Of a stretch of 64,000 bases of DNA, positions 31,014-40,311 are shown one piece after another (the first letter of the stretch is position 1; each line of letters opens with the position of its first letter). A model generated the notes under the pieces. It was given only the letters and a program-made list of their open reading frames with translations. It was not told the origin of the DNA and ran no database searches. The DNA is from Asparagopsis taxiformis (Eukaryota; Rhodophyta; Florideophyceae; Bonnemaisoniales; Bonnemaisoniaceae): assembly GCA_030407315.1 (NCBI GenBank), contig JALQPE010003011.1, positions 26,293-90,292 on the forward strand, written 5' to 3'. The translations under genes were made by a program, and so were the position numbers.

Positions 31014-34000
31014 TTAGTTGCGTGACGGGCGATGGCGCGTCCTCTTGTCCGCTAGCCGCAAACTGGAGCGACTGGGTGGCGTCCGGCGCGGTTTGGTGAC
31101 GCTTGTCGCTTTCGGCGTGCGCATCTTCGGCGGGGGTCCCCGGCGGTCGCGTGACGTAGCGCGGTCGGGCTCGGTGTCGCGTCCGGCGGCGCTCGAAGCG
31201 GTTCGCTTTAGGTCCTTGCGGAAACGTGCGACAATGGGTGCGGGTAACGAGCCCACGGGTTCCCAGGTATCATCGCGCGGCGAATATCCTTTCCAGCGCA
31301 CTCGGAAAACGGCTTCCCCAGCATCGTCAATGCCTTCGGCCACGAGTTTGTCAATCATAAATTCGCGCGTTCCGTACCCAGACTCTGGGCTAACTTTGCG
31401 CGAAGCTTCGAAGTCGCGTTCGCCGCATTGCGTAGCGTCGTTAGCGGCTTCCGTTGCGGTAGCATCTTCCTCGTCGTCTAGCGGGGAAGGCGCGGGCGTT
31501 GCAATACGCGGTGCGACGCGGATGCGGTCGGAACTAACGAGCTCGGGCACGCCATCTATCACGATCTCGTAAGTATGGCCGCGACAGCCTATTACAGGGA
31601 AAGGGCCGGAGACGGGGTAGTCCAATTTCGACGCACGCGCTCCTTCGTCTCGCTGCGCTCGAGTCGTCGCTCCCGCACGGGTATCCAAGTAGACTTGGTC
31701 ACCCACCTTGATTTCCTTGTTCACTGCGCGTACGCCACAGTCGAAATCCCGTTTATACCGCGCTTGCGCCTTCTTCAACGCGTTTGCTGCGCGCGCGTAG
31801 GCGTCCGATAATCGCGCTAGAAATTCCATGCGGAGAAACGGCGTGCTGCGGATCGTGTCCACTTGTTCCGTTCCCAACGATACGGGGTAGCGTGTGAGCG
31901 TAAGTTCGAACGGCGAAGTATTCGTCGAGCGGTGTATCGCGCGGTTGTAAGCGTACGCTAGCGCGTCTAAATGCTCGTCCCAATCTCTGCGCTCTTCATC
32001 TACATAATGGCGCAGCGTCGCGACGATGGTGCGGTTCATGCGCTCGACTTGTCCGTTCGACTGCGGATGGTACGTCGTTGTGAATATGTTTCGCGTACCC
32101 ATCAGCGCGCAAGTCTCCTGAAACAGCTTCGAGCGGAATTGCGGTCCATTGTCCGAAAGTAGCGTGCGCGGCGGTCCATAGACGAACACCCAATCGCGGC
32201 AAAATGCCTTCGCAACGGCGAGCGCGGATACGCGCCCGAGCGCGATGAGTCGGCAGAGTTTGCTATAGCGGTCGGCGATTACAAGTACGAAGCGACGTTG
32301 GCGCGGAGTCTCGGGCAGCGGCCCAAGGATGTCAATAGCGACGTCTTCGAGCGGGCGCGTCGCGGGGAATAGCTTCAAGGCGTTCGTGTGGCGATATTGC
32401 GTAACGCGGTTACGTGCGCACGCGTCGCACTGTCTCACTGTAGTATAGACGTCCACGCTCATCATCGGCCAGTAGTACGCGCGTCGAATCGCGTCATACA
32501 TGCGACGCGCGCCCGGATGTCCTGCGGTTACCGCGTAATGGTTAGCTCGCAAAATACGCCCCTTAATCGCTTCGGGCACGACTATCTGCGTGGCGCCGTC
32601 GAGCGGCGCGGTCCTCATAAGTATCCCATCGGGGGACAGGTGAAAGCGCGACTGCGGCGCGGTTTCGACATCGCGTTTCGCGTTTTGGCAGAATTCATCC
32701 GTCGCTTGCTCGCGAATCCACTCGTCAGTGGACACGGGCGGTTCGATGCACGACCGAGATGCTAGTAGGCAGTCCAAACTCGGGTAGTATTCTGCGTAGT
32801 CGCATAGTAGCGCGGTATCGGTTCGCGCATAAGCGTCCGCGTGCGGTTCAACGATGTTCGCGGCGTCGAAGCAGGGTATCTCGTCCGGTATTTCCGTCTC
32901 GTCGCCGCTTCGCGTGGCCATTCGCGAGAGCGCGTCGGCGATAACATGGCGTTTACCCTTTTTATATTCGACGTCGAACTCGAACTCGGCGAGTCGCAAT
33001 CGCCAGCGCGCGAGTCGTCCTTCCGCGGAGGTCATATTTAGAATCCAGCGCAGCGAATTATGGTCCGTGCGAACCGTGAACTTCCGTCCTTCTAGATATG
33101 CGCGTAATAGTAACACAGCCCATACCACCGCGAGGCATTCGCGTTCCGTCGTCGAATAATTTCGCTCCGCGTCGTTAAGCGTGCGCGACCAGTATCCGAC
33201 TGGATGTAATGTGTCTCCATCTGCGTCTAGCTGTAATAATGCGCATCCGATTTGTCCTTGCGACGCGTCGGTATCGAGCACGTATGGGTGTCCCTCGCGC
33301 GGTAGGCGAAGAATAGGCGGAGATAGCATCGCTCGTCGCAGTGATTCGAACGCGCGCGTTTGCTCCGGCGTCGGCGCGGGTAAGCTGTCTCCTTGGTCCT
33401 TCTTTAGCAACTGCGTAAGCGGCGCCGCTACGAACGCGAATTTTTCAACGAATCGGCGGTATACGTTGCATGTCCCCAGGAAGCTGCGCAGTTGCGTTTT
33501 CGTCGTCGGGTACGTTGCATCGCGTAGCGCGTCGCATTTCGTCGTCGGCACGGATAGCTTCCCAGGCGAAATAGTATGCCCCAGATAGTCCACCGTGCGC
33601 TTGAAGAACTCGGTCTTCGCGAATTTAAGCGAAACGCCAGCGCGTCCGAGGATTCCCAGTATCTCGTCGACGTGATGCACGTGCGCGTTTACGTCGGCGG
33701 AGAAGATGATTACGTCATCCAGGTAGACAAGGCAATGCTGCCATTTCACGTTCGCGAGCAGGATATCGAGCGCGCGCTGGAACGTCGCGGGCGCGTTCGA
33801 CAGTCCAAAGGGCATGCGGCGGAAGCGATACGTACCAACATGCGACGTAAACGTAGTCTTATCGCGGTCGGCGTGCGCTACCGGGATTTGCCAGTACCCC
33901 GAGTTGCAGTCTAGCGTAGTGAAAACCGTCGCGTTACCAAGCGAATCGACGCAATCGTCCATGCGCGGAATCGGATACGCGTCTTTCACGGTAGCGGCGT

Positions 34001-34571
34001 TTAAGCGGCGGTAGTCGATGCAGAAGCGGGAAGTCCCGTCCTTCTTAGGCACGACTACGACCGGGCTCGCCCATTCCGATGTAGCAGGTTCGATCACCCC
34101 AGCGCGGAGCATCTTATCCACTTGCGTACGGATAATTTCGCGCGACGCGTGTCCGGCGCGGTACGGCGGTTGGTTGACGGGGGTCGCCCCCGGAACCAGT
34201 TCGATGCGGTGCTCTGTCGCGTGGATGGCTCCGAGCGTGCCATTCCACATGCGCTCGTGCTTTCGAAGCATCTCGATAATTCGCGCGTGTAGGTCGTCGT
34301 CTACTCGCTCATCGCGTAGTGTCGCGCGTAAGAGGTCTTCCCAATGCGGCGTCGCGTTCGCAATTCCGTCGGCTTCGCGCAGGTCCGGCGGGTTCGTCGC
34401 GTTGCATGGCGTCGCATCGTCGGGCGGTCGGTCTTGTGGTGTCGGTGCCTCTTGTGCACTTGTAGGCACCCTACGGGGTTGGGCACTGCGGCGCCCACCT
34501 TCATGCCTTTGGGCAATATCTGTAGGCGGGTGCCGGCGTTGTGCACATGCACACTGAAGGGCACGTTCCTT
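31014..34571 (-). CDS. pol: G2 pol: reverse transcriptase, RNase H, integrase, chromodomain
   Basis: Uninterrupted frame; first ATG at 34469, open from 34571. RT: KDGTSRFCIDYRRLN, FTTLDCNSGYWQI and the catalytic YLDD in CLVYLDDVIIFS. RNase H: VLDTDASQGQIG, ERECLAVVWAV and VRTDHNSLRW. Integrase: zinc finger HYAVTAGHPG...CDACARNR, catalytic D, D, E in AIDILGPLP, LLSDNGPQF and HPQSNGQVERMNRT, then a GPF motif (VSGPFPVIG). Chromodomain near the C-terminus: VFRVRWKGYSPRDDTWEP, followed by a basic tail. Full length for a chromovirus and apparently functional. It lies in the -1 frame of the protease ORF, with a 271-nt overlap, so protease and RT are not fused as they are in G1. No canonical slippery heptamer was found in that overlap. 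Confidence 0.93.
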   Translation of the reverse strand, partial: KERALQCACAQRRHPPTDIAQRHEGGRRSAQPRRVPTSAQEAPTPQDRPPDDATPCNATNPPDLREADGIANATPHWEDLLRATLRDERVDDDLHARIIEMLRKHERMWNGTLGAIHATEHRIELVPGATPVNQPPYRAGHASREIIRTQVDKMLRAGVIEPATSEWASPVVVVPKKDGTSRFCIDYRRLNAATVKDAYPIPRMDDCVDSLGNATVFTTLDCNSGYWQIPVAHADRDKTTFTSHVGTYRFRRMPFGLSNAPATFQRALDILLANVKWQHCLVYLDDVIIFSADVNAHVHHVDEILGILGRAGVSLKFAKTEFFKRTVDYLGHTISPGKLSVPTTKCDALRDATYPTTKTQLRSFLGTCNVYRRFVEKFAFVAAPLTQLLKKDQGDSLPAPTPEQTRAFESLRRAMLSPPILRLPREGHPYVLDTDASQGQIGCALLQLDADGDTLHPVGYWSRTLNDAERNYSTTERECLAVVWAVLLLRAYLEGRKFTVRTDHNSLRWILNMTSAEGRLARWRLRLAEFEFDVEYKKGKRHVIADALSRMATRSGDETEIPDEIPCFDAANIVEPHADAYARTDTALLCDYAEYYPSLDCLLASRSCIEPPVSTDEWIREQATDEFCQNAKRDVETAPQSRFHLSPDGILMRTAPLDGATQIVVPEAIKGRILRANHYAVTAGHPGARRMYDAIRRAYYWPMMSVDVYTTVRQCDACARNRVTQYRHTNALKLFPATRPLEDVAIDILGPLPETPRQRRFVLVIADRYSKLCRLIALGRVSALAVAKAFCRDWVFVYGPPRTLLSDNGPQFRSKLFQETCALMGTRNIFTTTYHPQSNGQVERMNRTIVATLRHYVDEERRDWDEHLDALAYAYNRAIHRSTNTSPFELTLTRYPVSLGTEQVDTIRSTPFLRMEFLARLSDAYARAANALKKAQARYKRDFDCGVRAVNKEIKVGDQVYLDTRAGATTRAQRDEGARASKLDYPVSGPFPVIGCRGHTYEIVIDGVPELVSSDRIRVAPRIATPAPSPLDDEEDATATEAANDATQCGERDFEASRKVSPESGYGTREFMIDKLVAEGIDDAGEAVFRVRWKGYSPRDDTWEPVGSLPAPIVARFRKDLKRTASSAAGRDTEPDRATSRDRRGPPPKMRTPKATSVTKPRRTPPSRSSLRLADKRTRHRPSRN

Positions 34572-35305
34572 TTAACCTGCGTTTCACCATTGGCTAGACG
34601 CAACAACTTCTGTCCGTAGAGGTCGGTCGCGGGTATCATGATGCAGCGTCCGTCAGCGCCCGTGGTGACTTCGATAGCTTGCGTCGCGTGCGGCGGAATC
34701 GACGTGCGGCGCGCAACGCGGATTGGTGCGAAATCTGTTGGTCGGGTAGTCTTGGGGGTCGGTGCGCGGCGCGGTTTCGTCGGCGTGCGTGGGAGCATCG
34801 GAACGTGGTCTCCATAGCGGGTTCGCAACGCGCGCTGCGGCCCAGTATAGATCATCCGAACCACGCGGTCGATGAAGTCTGCTCCCAGAATGCAAGGGAC
34901 GGATAAGCGCGGCATCACCAGGAAAGTTTGAAGGTGCGCGCGGGCACCTAGAAGAACGCTAAGTCGCAACGACGCGTTCGGCGCGAGGCGTCGTCCATTC
35001 GCGTCGATAATCGCGCAGCGCAGCGTTGGCGGCGTAGCGTGGCGCTTCCAATCAGCGCCTAATACGTTCTCGCGAATGAGGCTCGGGCCCGCGCCGGTAT
35101 CAAGCACAGCGGTCACCGCGGTGGCCGTGCGTAGATTATATCCGACGCGTATCTCGAGTTTGTAGTTCGCGGTAGGGGTCTGAAACAGGACCACTGTTTC
35201 GGGTGGTAACGGAGGCGGTTTTTCGCGCGGCGGTTGCGTCATCGCGCGTCGCGTGTCCGTTGAGTGAGGAGGAGTCGGCCCACCCGCTACGACTCCTCGT
35301 AGGCG
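34301..35305 (-). CDS. G2 protease
   Basis: Retropepsin-like aspartic protease that matures Gag-Pol. It follows gag in the -1 frame. The frame is open from the slippery site at 35305, with a first ATG at 35242 (MTQPPREKPPPLPPE), so a frameshift product needs no start codon. Active site AVLDTGAGPSLIRE at about 35100; flap and C-terminal motifs VPCILGADFIDR. The tail runs on in a His- and Arg-rich stretch that overlaps the RT frame and probably is not made in the fusion. The catalytic Asp-Thr-Gly is intact, unlike in G3. Confidence 0.85.
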   Translation of the reverse strand, partial: RLRGVVAGGPTPPHSTDTRRAMTQPPREKPPPLPPETVVLFQTPTANYKLEIRVGYNLRTATAVTAVLDTGAGPSLIRENVLGADWKRHATPPTLRCAIIDANGRRLAPNASLRLSVLLGARAHLQTFLVMPRLSVPCILGADFIDRVVRMIYTGPQRALRTRYGDHVPMLPRTPTKPRRAPTPKTTRPTDFAPIRVARRTSIPPHATQAIEVTTGADGRCIMIPATDLYGQKLLRLANGETQVKRNVPFSVHVHNAGTRLQILPKGMKVGAAVPNPVGCLQVHKRHRHHKTDRPTMRRHATRRTRRTCAKPTELRTRRRIGKTSYARHYAMSE

Positions 35306-35311
35306 TTTCCC
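35269..35311 (-). promoter_or_regulatory. Canonical -1 frameshift signal at the G2 gag-protease junction
   Basis: Minus strand: slippery heptamer GGGAAAC (35305-35311) in the right phase (G GGA AAC in the gag frame), a 6-nt spacer, then a perfect 9-bp stem GAGGAGTCG / CGACTCCTC (35290-35298 with 35269-35277) with a 12-nt loop. The gag stop TAG (35287-35289) is the first codon after the 5' arm. A -1 slip enters the protease frame exactly at CGC CTA CGA. GGGAAAC is a known retroviral slippery sequence. Confidence 0.85.
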
Positions 35312-37257
35312 GGGTCTTCTGCGAAGCGAACCGAGTGGGGCGTGAGCTGCTCGCCGTCGTGCGCGTCGTCTTCGCGCGTGCGTTCGCTTTCGCGCTCGCG
35401 TGCGTCATCGTCCGCGGAAACTTCGAAAACCTGAACGTTACGCTGCAGGTTCAGTTCTTCGGGCGTTAGGCGCGCGTGACTATGCATCTCGCGAATTGCG
35501 GCCTGTTGCTCGGATGAGAGCAGCGGGCAGCTTACCATGGGGTGTCCAAACTTCCGGCATATCAGACAGCGGAACGCCGCTGTGCGAGACGTGTCGGCCG
35601 GTGCCGTCTGTCTCACGATAGGCGGTGGGTAAGTTGCGCGCGGTATGTGCGCCGTGTACGGTCCCGCGCGTTCGCGTTCTCGGTCGTCGTTATGCGCAAA
35701 GCGTCGCGAGCGGTCGGCGGGCGATGCGTCGCGAGAGCGTGGCGTGCGATAATTCGACGAAGGGGTGCCCAGCGAGGTTGGACTTCGCATGGGGCTCGGG
35801 GTCGAGAACTTCCGTTCGCGCGGAGCGTGCGGCGTCGCGGCGGAGGTTGAGACGTTTGGCGATGAGAAGCCTGATGGCGGGGTATGCCCCACGGTCAGCG
35901 CTTGCATCGTTGGTGTCTCCTCCTCTTCCACGTAGAGCGCAGGCGTTCGCCGTAATAGCGGTCGCGCGCTCGTCGTCGGCGTCATCGCTCGGTGCGTGTC
36001 CCCGTGGCTCTGCGCCATAGAGACTAGCTCTCGAAAGGTGTATCGACGCGGGTCGCGAGACAGCGCGTCCCGTACGAGGTGTTGCGCATAGGGTCGTAGA
36101 CCATCGACGAAAATAGAAACAAGCGTTCGCTCGCTAAACGCATCGCCGCAGCGCAGCGCGCGGCGTCGTAGTCTCGTAGCGAATTGCGTTTCGGTTTCCT
36201 TCGGGTCTTGCGTTTGTTGCGCCACATCACGATACGCTTGCGCGACGTCGCCTTCGCGCGCATAGGTTAGCAGGAGCCACTGAACGGCTTCCGCGTAGCA
36301 CGTAATCGAATCGACGCCCGCGCGCGAGCCTCGGAACGTTCGTCCCACGTACGTTTGGAACGTGTCGCGCGCCTCGTCGGCGAGGAAATACTTGAGAATC
36401 GGCAACGCTGCGCCTTCGGATACGCCGGTGTCGTCGCATGCGCTCTTGAAATACTTCAGGAACGATAGCACGGCGATTCCGTCAGCGCCCGTGAAATTCT
36501 CTCCTTGCATCGAATGGCGCACCATTTTCGCGGTGTTAGCCAATTCGCTCGCAATTGTTCGGTTAAACGCGCGGTCCGTATTACGCAAGCGGTACGTGCG
36601 GTACGAAAGCGCGCGCGTGAACAGCTCGTTCAACGGCTGGATCTCTACCAGCCCGGGATGTGCGGGTCCAATGTCGCTATCCGAACGCGGGTGGTCGTCG
36701 AATGACAGGTCCTGGCGCGCCAGTTCCAGCCATCCTTCGGGGTCCGCGTCGCGCGCGTAGTTCGTAGGGGTCGCGCGCGCTGCGGTTCGCGTTCGGTTTT
36801 CGCGCGCAGCGACGTTCGCGCGTTCAATATTTTGCTCCTCGCGGGAGTCCATCGTAGTGACGATTAGGTTGTGGACTTGCGCCCTCATCTGAGCGGTTAG
36901 TCCACGTGATTGGCCCTTGATAGCGCGGTCCACTGCAGCTCGTACTTCAGCCTGGAGCATGCATTGGAACGTAGGGTCGTCCACTACTTGTCGAACCAAG
37001 CTCGGAAGCGTTGCGGACGGCGTAGCGTGCACGTCGGAAACGCGGAACTCGGCCTCGCGCTTCGTTGCGGCGCCATCGTCGGACGTTTGCGCGTCGTCGT
37101 CGATGCTCGCGAGCGCTTGCGTCGGTAACGGCGGCCACGGAGAAGCGGTAGGGTCAGGGATATGTGAAGCGACCAGCGCGTCGACTGCGTGCGTTTGCGA
37201 CGCGACTGGCGGCGGTTCGGTCGGCGCGTTCGATCGCTCGGGCGCGGATGGATCCAT
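35287..37257 (-). CDS. gag: G2 gag
   Basis: Intact 656-residue Gag from ATG 37257 (MDPSAPERSNAPTEPP) to TAG 35287. N-terminal quarter Ala/Pro/Asp-rich. The capsid-like core has SYRTYRLRN, GADGIAVLSFLKYF, DDTGVSEGAALPILKYFLAD and the DPKETETQFATRLRRRALR segment typical of Ty3 Gag. Then a Ser/Thr/Pro-rich linker and a CCHC zinc knuckle, CLICRKFGHPMVSC, about 75 residues before the end. The acidic and basic tail EREREST-like region overlaps the frameshift signal. The product should package the RNA and supply the particle shell. No damage is seen. Confidence 0.92.
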   Translation of the reverse strand: MDPSAPERSNAPTEPPPVASQTHAVDALVASHIPDPTASPWPPLPTQALASIDDDAQTSDDGAATKREAEFRVSDVHATPSATLPSLVRQVVDDPTFQCMLQAEVRAAVDRAIKGQSRGLTAQMRAQVHNLIVTTMDSREEQNIERANVAARENRTRTAARATPTNYARDADPEGWLELARQDLSFDDHPRSDSDIGPAHPGLVEIQPLNELFTRALSYRTYRLRNTDRAFNRTIASELANTAKMVRHSMQGENFTGADGIAVLSFLKYFKSACDDTGVSEGAALPILKYFLADEARDTFQTYVGRTFRGSRAGVDSITCYAEAVQWLLLTYAREGDVAQAYRDVAQQTQDPKETETQFATRLRRRALRCGDAFSERTLVSIFVDGLRPYAQHLVRDALSRDPRRYTFRELVSMAQSHGDTHRAMTPTTSARPLLRRTPALYVEEEETPTMQALTVGHTPPSGFSSPNVSTSAATPHAPRERKFSTPSPMRSPTSLGTPSSNYRTPRSRDASPADRSRRFAHNDDRERERAGPYTAHIPRATYPPPIVRQTAPADTSRTAAFRCLICRKFGHPMVSCPLLSSEQQAAIREMHSHARLTPEELNLQRNVQVFEVSADDDARERESERTREDDAHDGEQLTPHSVRFAEDPGNAYEES

Positions 37258-37814
37258 CGGCGCGGTTGCGTTCGATCGTCGCCTAGGGAAAAGGGAAAAA
37301 GGGATGATGGGGAAGGAGAAAGGGGAATTCGGCGCGCGTCAAAATCTCGCGTCGGCGCGTCGAAAAATTGGCAAGTAAAAAGGGAAGCGCTTCCCGAAAA
37401 TTGTCTGCGTATCGGGCGCGCGTAGTAAGGGTGAGGGGGACGAGTTCGCTCGCAGGAGGGCTTCTTCCTCGCTCGGAACGCGTGAAGACGGGTCTCGATC
37501 GCTCGCGAACCCAATATTTTCGGCACCGCCGAACCCGCGTTAGGGTTGCGAACTAGCGCGCGCACGCGCTGCGTCTTCGATCGCGTCGTTCCGCGCGGCG
37601 AATCGTCGTAGTAGAGGTAGGGTAGTTATACAAACCAGAGAGGCTATAGCACCGCTTCCGGGATAGCGATACGCGCGCACGCGTCAATCGCCCTCGCTGT
37701 CGCGCACGACGAACGGATAAAAGAAGAATTAGAGTAAGCGATAGGTTTGGCGTCCCGTGTTTTCCCCAAGCGGAGTTTCTGTGCTTCGCTGAGTTCGCAC
37801 GTCGGTTCGCGCAA
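37258..37814 (-). other. G2 5' untranslated leader
   Basis: 557 bp between the PBS and the gag ATG. No ORF of its own supported; it would hold any packaging signal. Confidence 0.6.
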
Positions 37815-37832
37815 TTCTAGGTCGAGAGACCA
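37815..37832 (-). other. G2 primer-binding site
   Basis: Minus strand TGGTCTCTCGACCTAGAA, 2 bases from the LTR that starts at 37835. Identical to the G1 and G3 sites. Confidence 0.88.
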
Positions 37833-37834
37833 GT

Positions 37835-38625
37835 TGTAGGACCAGCCGGGGTGGCGATCGCTAAGGGAGTTCTAGAATTGCAGCCGTGTCAGGGCGAGGT
37901 GAACCGTAACGCGCTGGTTGAACTTGCGTTCGCGCGTCGCTCGGTCGCGCTGGCGAACGGGTGGTACAACGGCGGAACGCGTAGGGAACGATCGCAACAC
38001 GGGATTCGCGGGCCGGCGCAAGCCGTGATCTCAGGGGAGATCACCGAGTAAACTCGAGCACAACGCGATCCACACAGGGGTCGTAAATCCCTGGCCTAGT
38101 GGCGTGCGACGCAACGCGCGCTATCGCGGTGCGACGCGGTTCGACGATCGGTTTATGCGCAGCGCGCACGCGAACGTCGGCGATCGTGAGCAACCCGCAC
38201 GCAACGTTTCAACGCAATCGGTCCTCGCGATTCGCTAAACGCTTAACTCGTAGCTGCGAAGATGCTGGCTGTTTATTGGTAAGGTGCGAAGCTGAACGAC
38301 CATTAATAGCTAACTACTAAAGGACAGGCTGTCCTACCGTGGCCGGCCGGCGGCCGCTCGCTCGCACGCGAAAAAGGGAAATATTTGGGAAAAAGACTTT
38401 CGTCATAAAAAACCCAAAAAAAGGGAAATAAAGGGAAATTCGTCGAAATCGCTACACGTGGCGCCGGGTTCGCAATCGCACGCGTTCGCGCAGGTGCACC
38501 GTGACACGTAATCGGTTCGCCACGCGTACGCTCGCTTACTAACTAACTCAGCGCGGATGCACGCGGACTCAACTCGTCGATATCGCTCAGCCCGCGTTCG
38601 CGTTAGCGGCATAAATTGCACCACA
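37835..38625 (-). repeat. G2 right (5') LTR, 791 bp
   Basis: Near-identical to 25378-26169. Differences seen: A/G near 25440, A/C near 25565, one G indel in the run near 25577, and G/T near 25837 (left-LTR coordinates). Confidence 0.95.
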
Positions 38626-38630
38626 GGTTG

Positions 38631-40311
38631 GCCGAGGTTTTTGATGGTGTAACGTTCGGAGAGGGTGTTGTGTAGGTCTGTGATGCGTTGTTGTGTTGAT
38701 CCCACTACGAGGAAATCGTCACTGCTGACAGCGATAAGTGTGAAGCGGTGCCAGCTGTGGATATTGAAGAAGAGGCATGGTTCTTGTTGGCTTTGGGTGA
38801 AGCCGTGTGACTTGAGGAACTTGGTAATGCCCTGGGTGTAATAGTAGCCCCCTGATAGGTTGCCATATAAGTTTCGAAGTAGTATACCGCATTTGCCTTC
38901 ATGTTTCATGTGGCCGTCGAACTGGGGGTATTGGCGTACGTAGACGGGCTTGTCGAAGTGTTATTTTTCGTGCAGATATGCAGATGTCATATCGAAGTGA
39001 CCAATTGCATATGGGCCTGCGGCGGCTGCTGCGATCAGGAGTCTGATCGTTGTCTTGTCGGCCATGGGAGCGGCAGTGTGGTCGGGGTTGTAATGTATGT
39101 GGGGCTCCATAAGGTCTCCTCGCAGTGCGCATCTGGCTTTTCTTTCGGTGATGTGGCCGTCCTCCGGGCGTTTGTACCGATATGTCATCGTCATCGGAAT
39201 TGTTTGGGTTCCGGGAGGTATTTCTGAGTCTGGGATCCAGCGGATTGTTTTGTTAATGTCTAGCTTGTTTAGTTCGGGGTTGTGCGCAGTTTCCCAGCCT
39301 TGGCTGTCTGGATATCGGCGAGCTTGTTTGTGGGAGTGTGGGGCGGCGGTGTTGTGGTCGATGCTGGTCGGGTCAGGATGGGGAATGTGAGATTTGCGGG
39401 CGGTAGACATTAATTGGACCGGGTCTTGTTCGGCGTGGTATGGTTTGAAATCGGCGGTGCGTACCCTGTGATATTGTGATGCGGAGAGTGATCGTACCAT
39501 GACGTGGGATGGTGATTCTGTGTACATGTGTTGGACTGCTATGGATTTGGGGTCGAGTTTGGTACCTGGTGCGCGGAATGGGATTGATCCGGTGGCTCCA
39601 AATGGGTGCAGTGCGGTTATGTGTGGTGCGTGTCCATGCCATAATGTGTATGGTAGTTGCTTTGTGCTGCTGTGCATCGTGATGTTGTATTTGTAAACTG
39701 CGTCACGCACGGCATCCTCCCAGAATATTAACGGTAGGTTGCTGTGGAATAGGGCAGCTTTTGCAGCATTGACTAGTGTGGCGTTGATGCGCTCAGCAAT
39801 TCCGTTCTCTTGGGGCGAGTATGGTACGCTTAGTCGATGTTGGAGCCCCAGTGAATTGAAGAGCGATTTGCATTCCTGTGATATGAATTCTCGGGCGTTG
39901 TCGGTGGTAAGGATGTGTGGTGTTATTCCAAGTTGGTTCTGGATTATTGTGATTATGTTCTGGAGTGTGTGAGGGATGTTGCGGCGGTTGGGTAGGAATT
40001 CGACTATGGCGTGGCGTGAGTGTGTGTCGACCATAGTGAGAAAGTATGAGTTGCCATGAATTGATTTCGGTGAAATTGGTCCGCAAATATCGCTTGATAG
40101 TGCGATTCCGACGCTGTATTCGTGGTGGGTGGGCTTGTGTGGTTTGGGTCGCAGTTTGCCATGGTGGCATCCAGAACATGTTAATTTTAGGGGGTTCGTT
40201 TTGAGGATTTCTGGGAGGGGAAGGAGGTCATCGATTGCTATTCTCTGTAATGTTCGGAGGTTTATGTGGTTGAACACGAGGTGCCAGAAATGAAATGCTG
40301 CGTCCTTTTTT
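38631..40311 (-). pseudogene. pol: C1 pol: integrase and first half of RT (nonsense codon)
   Basis: Frame from the A-run near 40311 to the G2 insertion point. Integrase: zinc-finger remnant HLVFNHINL...CSGCHHG; catalytic D, D, E in SSDICGP, TTDNAREF and PQENGIAERIN. Then the RT start (ARRYPDSQGW, ERKARCALRGDL, GHFDMTSAYLHE). A TAA at 38961-38963 interrupts RT; the same frame goes on with NLYGNLSGGYYY and the catalytic pair in SSDDFLVVG, ending in KNLGQP at the TSD. Joined across G2 the frame is continuous with 24394-25377. Confidence 0.85.

Larger units (their letters stand above)
25378..38625 (-). mobile_element. Chromodomain Ty3/gypsy element G2 (13.2 kb, near-complete, antisense ORF)
   Basis: Complete insertion into C1 RT: LTRs 25378-26169 and 37835-38625, flanked by the exact 5-bp TSD GGTTG (25373-25377 and 38626-38630). 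The LTRs differ by three substitutions and one G indel as I read them, so insertion was recent. Minus strand: PBS, gag, protease, RT-RNase H-integrase-chromodomain, with pol reached by -1 shifts. Plus strand: a 941-codon antisense frame starting 183 bp inside the left LTR. At 13.2 kb it is long for a Ty3 element; the extra length is the antisense gene and a 1.8 kb non-coding gap. Confidence 0.95.
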
